A DNA stretch of 64,000 nucleotides from assembly GCA_029582265.1 (NCBI GenBank), contig CM055819.1:40042761-40106760 (forward strand), read 5' to 3'. The translations under genes and the position numbers were made by a program. Under the pieces are notes generated by a model. The model saw only the letters and a list, made by a program, of their open reading frames with translations. It was not told the DNA's origin and did no database searches. Below, piece after piece: positions 56,493-64,000 of this stretch. Every line of letters begins with the position of its first letter. The stretch's first letter is position 1. This stretch comes from Zoroaster sp. YZ-2022 (Eukaryota > Echinodermata > Asteroidea > Forcipulatida > Zoroasteridae).

Positions 56493-56829
56493 ACCGTTGC
56501 GTTTTTTGTCTCGTATGAAGAGCCGTATGTGATTAAATATCGACTTATATATAATACTACAGTTAAATAGCCAAACAATATATTTAATGGCAAAGCCATA
56601 TTTTATGTGCAAAGCCATATATTTACTAGCAAAATCAAATACAAAATCGGTGACCAGATTGGTCGGCAGCTAGCATGCATACTAAAAATTAATTTTGGAA
56701 TTTATATTCCTTTAAAAGTCCTCCATAGCCCAAACATTATTATTATACAGGCTTTGTTTCTGAATTAATGTGGTAGTTAACAAAAAAAAATTGCAAATTC
56801 TTTTACAAACATTTACAAAACCTAGTGTC

Positions 56830-56895
56830 AATCCCGATACTACCTACAGGGAAGGTGAACCTTCTAACCACTAGACTACCATGCCACTCGAATTT
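56830..56895 (-). other. tRNA-like internal promoter remnant in the left arm
   Basis: On the minus strand CGAGTGGCATGGTAGTCTAGTGGTTAGAAGG contains an A-box-like TAGTCTAGTGGTTAGAAGG. About 35 bases later comes a poor B-box match (TATCGGGATTGACAC). The inverse copy on the plus strand at 58,340-58,408 has ATCGGGATCGAGAC. It resembles the 5' half of an Asp/Glu/Val-type tRNA, so an old SINE head may lie inside the element's arms. Confidence 0.45.
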
Positions 56896-56949
56896 GTTGG
56901 TGAATTAATTACAGAAGAACCTTTTTAAAATTGTATTTATAAAATAATA

Positions 56950-57213
56950 TACTACTCAAAACAATTTAGGGAACACCGGATTTTTAAACATCAAATAGGT
57001 TTGAAATGTTCCATGAACCGGGATTTTCATTTGCAACCCCCTCTCTCTTTCAGTAGTCATGTCATGAAATGTGTAATCACTACATGCATCCTTTATCATC
57101 TGTTTCATTTTGCAGTTGTTTCTCATCAATTCTGTGAAACATTGTGTTTATCTAAAATAAATGATCTTGCTTTAACTGAGATTATTCCGGTGTTCCCTAA
57201 ATTGTTTTTAGTA
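56950..57213. mobile_element. Tc1/mariner-type MITE, 264 bp, TA target
   Basis: Ends TACTACTCAAAACAATTTAG(GG...) and, inverted, TACTAAAAACAATTTAGGG, both continuing to AACACCGG. Flanked by TA (56,948-56,949 and 57,214-57,215). The right arm of the foldback element has the unoccupied site AATAATATAAATTC (inverse of about 58,274-58,287), which proves a secondary insertion. Confidence 0.92.
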
Positions 57214-58828
57214 TATAAATTCTTTAATGCAGAAAAATATTGCTCAGGCCTATTGGGTTCACTTGTTTGACTTGTGTCACCAGTTGACTCAGACTCAACG
57301 TTGGAGGAATACGTGTCTCAGTGCTATAAAAGTTAAATAAATACTTAATTCAAAGTTGATGACCAGTTGTAACGGTTGTACTTAAAGAATTGCCAATCAT
57401 GAAAAATTGTTTTGACATTTATTAATATTTCATTTGTATTTGTTACTTTCGTTCTGTTTCTCACTGATTTATATTGGATGTACAAACCTAGAATAGTGAC
57501 TGGATTATTTAAATTTCTTTCTGATTATTGTTTAATTCTTATTATTTTACATTGCATGTCCCACTTTTGTATTGTTGCTGATTCTTCAGTTAGATCAGTT
57601 TGCTTACACTTTTATTGTAATCTACTGAATGAGAGGTTTTATAATTCATCTCGTTTCCACTAATCATTTTGTTGTAAACCTTGCTGGAAAAAAAAAAAAA
57701 TTCCGAATTATTTGTAAATTCATAGCCCACCATTGTTCAGTCACTGTGAGAATTAGAAACCCTAAATTCACTGTATCATTGGTTACAGGTATTCCAGATG
57801 AAGACCATCTAGACTTATGCCTCCAGTTTTGCAATTTTTTTACTTTCCATATCAATTGTGTCAGTACTGGTCGTTATATTATTGTTAAATCCACTATCAG
57901 TTTTTTTGATACTGTGTTGCAAACGAACAGTGTGTATATTGTCTATTCATGCCATAGTACAGTATAATTGATATGTGATCACTTCTTATCATCAGCCAAG
58001 GTATGGCCTTGGTGGGTTTGTTTACATTCTGGCAGAGACCTCTGGTCTACCTAGGGACTTTTGTTTTGGTATGGTAGCTCATTAGTATGTTAGGGCTAGC
58101 CAGAGATTTAAGTGTTTTGGGACTGATGGAATAAGCCACGAATATGAAAAAGACATCTCACTGGCTGAAATATCACAGGATGGCAGGAAAAAAATCACGC
58201 ACCCCGCTCGCTAAGGCCCTGGGTGGTGGGGACGAGTGAACCCTGTAGGCCTGCGCAATATTTTTCTGCATTAAAGAATTTATATTATTTTATAAATACA
58301 ATTTTACAAAGGTTCTTCTGTAATTAATTCACCGACAAATTCGAGTGGCACGGTAGTCTAGTGGTTAGAAGGCTCACCTTCCATGTATGGAGTATCGGGA
58401 TCGAGACTACGTTTAGGTTGTAAATATTTGTAACAGAATTAGCAACATTTTTTGTTAACTACAACACTAATTCAGAAACAAAACCTTTCTGTTTAATAAT
58501 AATGTATGGGCTGTGGAGGACTTTTTTAAAGGAATATAAATCCCAAAATTCATTTTTAGTGCCGTATGCATGCTAGCTGCCGACCAGTCTGGTTGCCGCT
58601 TTTGTATAATTGGTTTTGCAAGTAAATATATGGCTTTGCATTTATTTTAGTCTTATATATTAATGAGTCGAAATTTAGTCACATACGGCTCTTCATACGA
58701 GAAAAAACCGCAACGGTGAACACTTCTTGTGCGACGCGACAACACTTCTAGTGTGACGCGTGAATCCTAGTGCGACGCGTGAACACTCTTCTTGCAATGT
58801 GCCTGTGTCCTTTTTAGAACACCATAAT

Positions 58829-59950
58829 TTTCTTATTAGCAACACAACAAAATAAGGTGAAACTTTCAATTGGTTTCTGAACGTTCCTACGGATGCCATT
58901 TCAGACATTTTTATAAAAAGTGTGTACAGTACATGCATATACATGTACGAGCTTTAACAATTACACTCACCACAGTGAGAGTTTGTATGATAATTGGAGT
59001 ACACCCTCAATAGTCTTGTATTCATTGGTCAAAATGTGATGTCACCATAACCTCATGCAGGCGCATATCCTGGGTTCAAACCGTTGACCCTTCCCCCCCA
59101 AAAAAAAAAAAAATCAAAAACAATTCACCGACTTACATGAATTTGTTACAGAACCTTTTTGAGCTTTGAATTGAGTAAATTTTCTAGAGGGTCCCCACAA
59201 CAGGTTTCACTCCTTTGACTCTCTGCAGTCCATCTTTATTGTACAGCTCCCCTCCCATCATTCTCTTAATTATTCTTTATACAACTATCTCTGCATTTAT
59301 ATTTACTATAAATTTAGTTCTTAGGCTTAGACATATGCTGTTATAGTTCTATTTGGCATTTATTAACTTTTTGTTGAACTTTTATTTTGCTTGTAAAAAA
59401 AAAAAAAATTTTTTTAATTAGCTATTTTATGAAATTAATAACTAAATTGTAGATGCCACTATTGGACATTCAAGGAATTTATTAAGCTCATCAAATATGA
59501 ATTTTGCAATTAGTTAAGAATTATTTACTTTCGTTTCACAAGGAAAAGAACAATGTACTAAACTGATTTTCAAGATTACACGACATCCCACTTGAACTTC
59601 ATCAAATGTTTGTAGCAATCTGTACGAGTCAAGAATTCCCGAGTCCCAATTTGGAATCCAAACCAGCATAAGCCTAGCTTACCCACCCTTCCAATAAATT
59701 ATTCACCCCTACCAATGAACGATTTCGCTTGTAACACAGAGCAAAACGCTACACAAAATTCACAATTTGCCAATCAGAATTCAAGATTTGCTATTCCAAA
59801 TTAGCATTTCATATACACAAAAATATTTCTGCTATGCAAAATATTTGAACAAAATCGTTCCCTGCTTTCCCACTAAAAAAAAATGAAAGAAATAACAAAC
59901 AAAGACACAATGAAATAATTTCTTATACATTTTGCCTGAGAGGACAGGCT
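58829..59950. other. Intergenic, no gene seen
   Basis: A/T-rich sequence with A-runs at about 59,098-59,113 and 59,394-59,408. No coding similarity, tRNA or repeat termini were recognised. Confidence 0.45.
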
Positions 59951-59953
59951 GCT

Positions 59954-59959
59954 TTTATT
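59954..59959 (-). terminator. Candidate RPS9 polyadenylation signal
   Basis: AATAAA on the minus strand (TTTATT on plus), 238 bases after the RPS9 stop codon. It is the first canonical hexamer I see downstream, but no T/GT-rich element was verified. Confidence 0.4.
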
Positions 59960-60090
59960 TGATGCATTTCAAAGGAAGGACATGACAAGTGACAACAATT
60001 TAGATTTTTATCAAATATTCACTTAACACTCAAAGTTGTTGTCAGATAACAACAGATTTTATAATGAAACTGAAATTAAACTACAAATGG

Positions 60091-60152
60091 CAGTCGCAGC
60101 TCCGCGACGGTCCCAGTTTCGCGACGGTCGCAGCTCCGCGACGGTCCCAGTC
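60091..60152. repeat. About 20-bp GC-rich tandem repeat in the RPS9 3' region
   Basis: Three units of CGCAGCTCCGCGACGGTCCC with one variant (AGTTTCGCGACGGT), in otherwise A/T-rich sequence, 45 bases beyond the RPS9 stop codon. It lies in the likely 3' UTR. Confidence 0.85.
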
Positions 60153-60196
60153 AGAGTATTAATGTTGCTTTGGGTCCTTCTTTCCTAGGGGTACAT

Positions 60197-60374
60197 CTAA
60201 TCCTCGTCTTCCTCACCATCGGCCTCTCCACTGCTCTGGGCTCTGCGCATGTTCTTACGCTTCACGCGGCCAGGACGTCCACCACCAAGTGGAGAACGCA
60301 GAGAGAAGTCAATGTGCTTCTGGGAGTCCAGACGGACAATGAATGAAGGGATGTTGACGACCTGCTTGCGGACA
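60197..60374 (-). CDS. RPS9: RPS9 last exon
   Basis: RPS9 (uS4) is a 40S ribosomal subunit protein that binds 18S rRNA early in assembly. After the acceptor TTCAACAG the frame reads [20 protein letters not shown], then [20 protein letters not shown], and an acidic tail ending ADGEEDED and TAG. This is the end of the S4 domain and the conserved [12 protein letters not shown] segment. Only the tail differs from vertebrate RPS9. The first base completes the Arg codon of the preceding exon. Confidence 0.97.
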
Positions 60375-60541
60375 CTGTTGAATTGAAGAAAGTACATGTA
60401 AATAGAAAATTCAAAATGGCCTTTAATTTTATGATCATGAAGATCTCCAATAAATACTTTTGTGTTTTAAAATTTTAGGAAACAAGCCTTTGAAGAGTCT
60501 CAGCAGAGTTTAAAAAATAAATAAAAATTCAGCATTTTTAA

Positions 60542-60843
60542 AAACCCTCCTACACATGGAGGCCACTCCAATCCACTAAATTTTCAATGTTCTTCACCAA
60601 CCTTCAGTACATACAAGCCTGCTGTCCTTTCCAAGTAATCTTACAAAATCAACCGTATGCCACCCAAGGCCACTGTAAATGTTTGAACATATTAGTATGG
60701 CCTGCAATGTATCACCTTACCCTGAAATCTCTGTGGTGTGACAGTGCACAGAAGGGTAACCATAGGAGGCCACTGGCAACAGCTAATGGCTTGGAGTGGC
60801 CTGAATGGGTCGTTTCAAATATTGCACTGATTGTAGGAGGGTT
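60542..60843. mobile_element. MITE with CCCTCCTA ends and TTAA flanks, 302 bp
   Basis: The ends AAACCCTCCTACA and TGATTGTAGGAGGGTT are flanked by TTAA (60,538-60,541 and 60,844-60,847). The interior is unlike the copies at 55,009 and 63,429, so only the termini are shared. It lies in the RPS9 intron. Confidence 0.75.
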
Positions 60844-61123
60844 TTAATAGGCTAAAAAATTCCTACAAAAAGTACATTAAATACTTGGCACAGAAACTGA
60901 TTTTTTTTCCACTAAAATTCCAGCTCCTAAAACTGGAAATTGTCCAAAATAGCATGAATTGGTAAGGACATGCACAAAGTTTGTCCGAAATTAGTTTAAA
61001 GGGACAACAATCAATGATATATTTTGTATATAGCATATGAATAAACATTGGTGTTTGTTTTATTTTATCTAAGTTCTATCGCATTTAATACCAATGCATT
61101 AAGGTTGTGATTTAACCTCTTAA

Positions 61124-61956
61124 CCCCCTTGCGTACGGCGCAATATTATGGACTTCTGGACAGTTTGCCGGTATTATTTTTTACCGAGTGAGGGCAGTGC
61201 GGACAAACAAAAAACATCTGTGGGGTCGGGGAACGCTGAATCAAACCCAGCCGTGGATAGGTGCTGGTATACAGAGATTGTGTACATGTGCACGACGGCC
61301 AGTGTTTTATATTTTACTTATTGTATATTGTACTTATATCAATAAGAATTAGAGCTTCTGTCCCCTGGACATGGTGTACAATGTTGTTTATTTTCTAATA
61401 ACCTCCCCTGGATACTATCAAATATTGTTTTTATTTTGTAAAAACAGAAGTCTCTTTAACGGCACATTTATGTCAGAATCACTGGCACTACTTTCAATAT
61501 CTGAAGTTTGTTCAGAAAAAGATTCACAATCTGAACCACTGGTTGCCGTGAGAGCATCTTTGTCTTCACTCGAAGCCATCGTGTATGGAAGTGACAGCAC
61601 TGGGCATAATTACACTGCGCTGTTCAGCCAAGCGTATAGACCGAACAATAAGCAGGCAAGCTAAACCGGGCATACCCTATTCATCGCACAGCAAGTCAAG
61701 GGCTGTGTTCAGAAAGCTCTTGAAAGCAGTGTTCAGAAAGCTCTTGAAAGCCCAATCTATTATATAACACTCCCATTCAAGAACAATATAGTTCACCAAA
61801 CTATCAGCCTTCTTGAAGGCGAAACCCCCAGCAAATGCAGCTGGAAAATCAATTAATTCCGTACGTGCTAGAATGCGGTTATACACCTTCCACCGGCCCA
61901 GAGGCCTCTTTGCAAGCCACGGCTATGGCCGTCGGCCGTCAGCCACCCGCAAGGTG
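61124..61956 (-). mobile_element. Non-autonomous piggyBac-like element, 833 bp
   Basis: TTAA flanks (61,120-61,123 and 61,957-61,960). The ends CCCCTTGCGTACGG and, inverted, CACCTTGCGGGTGG fit the TTAACCC(T)TTGC consensus of many piggyBac elements. Inside is a minus-strand N-terminal coding remnant (61,418-61,579) and a 24-bp direct repeat containing GTTCAGAAAGCTCTTGAAAG (about 61,703-61,750). It is in the RPS9 intron. Confidence 0.78.
61418..61579 (-). pseudogene. Acidic N-terminal fragment of a piggyBac-type transposase
   Basis: MASSEDKDALTATSGSDCES, then SEQTSDIESSASDSDINVPL. The Ser/Asp/Glu-rich, low-structure stretch with SDSD-x-x-x-P is characteristic of PGBD N-termini. The catalytic part is absent. 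The assignment rests mainly on the surrounding TTAA termini. Confidence 0.5.
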
Positions 61957-62700
61957 TTAAATAAACAAATAATTACAAGCATCGAATTATAAATTAAACA
62001 TCAGTTAACAACAAGTATCCACTTGCCATACCTGCATGTACAACTATGATCCTGACAACCAAGAAGCAAATCAAGACATAAGGTTAGGATGTTAGATCCT
62101 GCCTCATTGGCCTTGTTGAAATTAAAGAAACACCTCAGACTAAGCAGGGAGGTGAGACGTAATGCATTTTGACGCTATTGCCAGAAACAGTCCAGCTGAG
62201 TGTCAACTGCATCATCACTCTAAGTGATAAACAAAGACGTAGGGCCTTCCATGCCCAAGTGGTCTTGCAATGCTTCTCCAAGAAACTTTTTAACTTGAAC
62301 TGGCCGAGTGTATGGCCTCTGATCATGCTTGAGGTTTTGATTATTAATATCCACGACAAGATGTGAAGCCAAGGGGTTTAACCCCGCTTCAGTGATCTTA
62401 CTGAATGACCAAAGTTATGATTCACCATCCATCGTGACAGCTGTATAGACACACAAGGGGTAGACAGATATGGACAAAATACAGTAGTAAAATTTTCTGG
62501 GATTGTGAATTATCAAAATCAAAATGATCATGTCAAAAACTGTTGTTCACATGCGATTCTATTCAAAGGAATTTGTCTTCGAGGAACAGGTAAGACAAAA
62601 GTTACATAAAGCTTTTAAAAATTTGAAGGGAAAAAAAAAAAAAAGGATTCACTGATAAAAAATAAGTTCCCTGCATGAACAAGGATTTGCAAATTCCTTA

Positions 62701-63428
<728 letters not shown>

Positions 63429-63697
63429 CCCTCCTATGCCCAGGCTGAAATTTGGCCCAGTCAGCACGGCACCCACAGACACTCACTTGAGTATTTTTGG
63501 TTGCATTGCCAATAGGTCAAACCAGAGAGTGCACTGCACAAAGTCAATGGGTTGGGAGTTACATACAAATTTTGAGTGTCTTTGGGTTTGACCTCCTATC
63601 ACACAGCCACATGTGTTTGCATGTATTTGAGTGCACTGCACAAAGTCAATGGGTTAAGAGAGACATACAAATTTTGAGTGTTAAACCTATAGGAGGG
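63429..63697. mobile_element. MITE with CCCTCCTA ends and CTAA flanks, 269 bp
   Basis: Begins CCCTCCTATGCCC and ends CCTATAGGAGGG, flanked by CTAA (63,425-63,428 and 63,698-63,701). It shares most of its body with the TTAA-flanked copy at 55,009. It also contains a direct repeat of GTGCACTGCACAAAGTCAAT (63,530 and 63,631). Confidence 0.82.
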
Positions 63698-64000
63698 CTA
63701 AGCAAGCCTACTGGTTTGTGTTATTATGTGCATTCAAACTATTTAGAATGCTGTGAAAAGAAAGTCTACCACCGCCTAGCACCCAAACCCAAAATGATGA
63801 TTCCTAAAACCCTAACCCCCAAGGTATTCTGGCTTGGAACCTTCTCGAATCCTCCAAAATCCATCAGTGCACTTTTGGAAACATGCCCTTATCTTCAAAA
63901 TGCATCATGCATTTTCGTTGATCTTTCATATTCCGCACTTAATTTTGTCCCATTTGAAGAGGTGAAAGTACCAGTTTCCAACAGTGCTGAATTTGTCACA

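Larger units (their letters stand above)
56291..58828. mobile_element. Foldback-type element with arms of about 600-700 bp
   Basis: The left arm 56,291-57,263 and right arm 58,233-58,828 are inverse copies: ATTATGGTGTTCTAAAA and GCAAGAAGAGTG outermost, then GTCGGCAGCTAGCATGCATAC, GAATTAATTACAGAAGAACC, and CAGAAAAATATTG innermost. The left arm is longer because of extra 22-bp repeats and a nested 264-bp MITE. The central 57,264-58,232 is A/T-rich with no recognisable protein. No target duplication is evident. Confidence 0.85.

Noticed and set aside
57412..57967. Two overlapping plus-strand frames of 83 and 112 codons in the foldback element core
   Set aside because: A/T-driven Phe/Ile/Leu-rich composition with no transposase motif. 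Left as non-coding core.

Overview
This is eukaryotic, animal nuclear DNA. Three housekeeping genes with GT-AG introns are recognisable by protein similarity: the 5' part of the DEAD-box helicase DDX47 (+ strand, 2.2-6.1 kb), the 5' part of the membrane phosphodiesterase GDE1 (- strand, 55.7-49.6 kb), and the 3' part of ribosomal protein RPS9 (- strand, 62.9-60.2 kb). The low-GC, transposon-rich background suggests a marine invertebrate such as a cephalochordate, hemichordate or echinoderm. It contains a CR1/L2-like retrotransposon with an (ATT)n tail, a tRNA-derived SINE, and relics of an uncharacterised protein family that I associate with such genomes. I cannot name the species.

Layout. 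0.8-1.65 kb: CR1/L2-like 3' fragment, then a weak PAN/apple-like exon. 2.2-6.13 kb: DDX47 exons 1-3, with introns holding MITEs. 6.13-6.63 kb: a gap of exactly 500 N. 6.63-27.29 kb: a tandem satellite with a monomer of about 234 bp (roughly 88 copies). 27.3-27.63 kb: a degenerate minisatellite. 27.63-28.13 kb: a second gap of exactly 500 N. 28.13-48.8 kb: three tandem copies of a repeat-rich segment of about 5.5 kb. Copy 1 is enlarged by a 3.9 kb piggyBac-like element and a 3.1 kb hAT element. Both insertions can be placed to the base from their target-site duplications and the matching empty sites in the other copies. 49.6-55.7 kb: GDE1 exons 3, 2 and 1 with transposons in the introns. 56.3-58.8 kb: a foldback-type element with long inverted arms. 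60.2-62.9 kb: the last two RPS9 exons, with two TTAA-flanked elements in the intron between them.

Transposon families with readable termini: a MITE with 8-bp duplications (six copies), a MITE family with TTAA/CTAA flanks and CCCTCCTA ends (three copies), two piggyBac-type elements, one hAT, one Tc1/mariner-type MITE, and a 1.68 kb element with about 110-bp terminal inverted repeats that carries part of an uncharacterised cysteine-rich protein.

DDX47 and GDE1 point towards each other, and neither has its 3' exons anywhere visible between them. Together with the two placeholder-size gaps, this makes the order and completeness of the 6-49 kb interval doubtful. I found no clearly new cellular system. 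The most interesting points are the satellite's uneven within-monomer conservation, the nested insertion history in the tandem segments, and the element carrying the uncharacterised protein.
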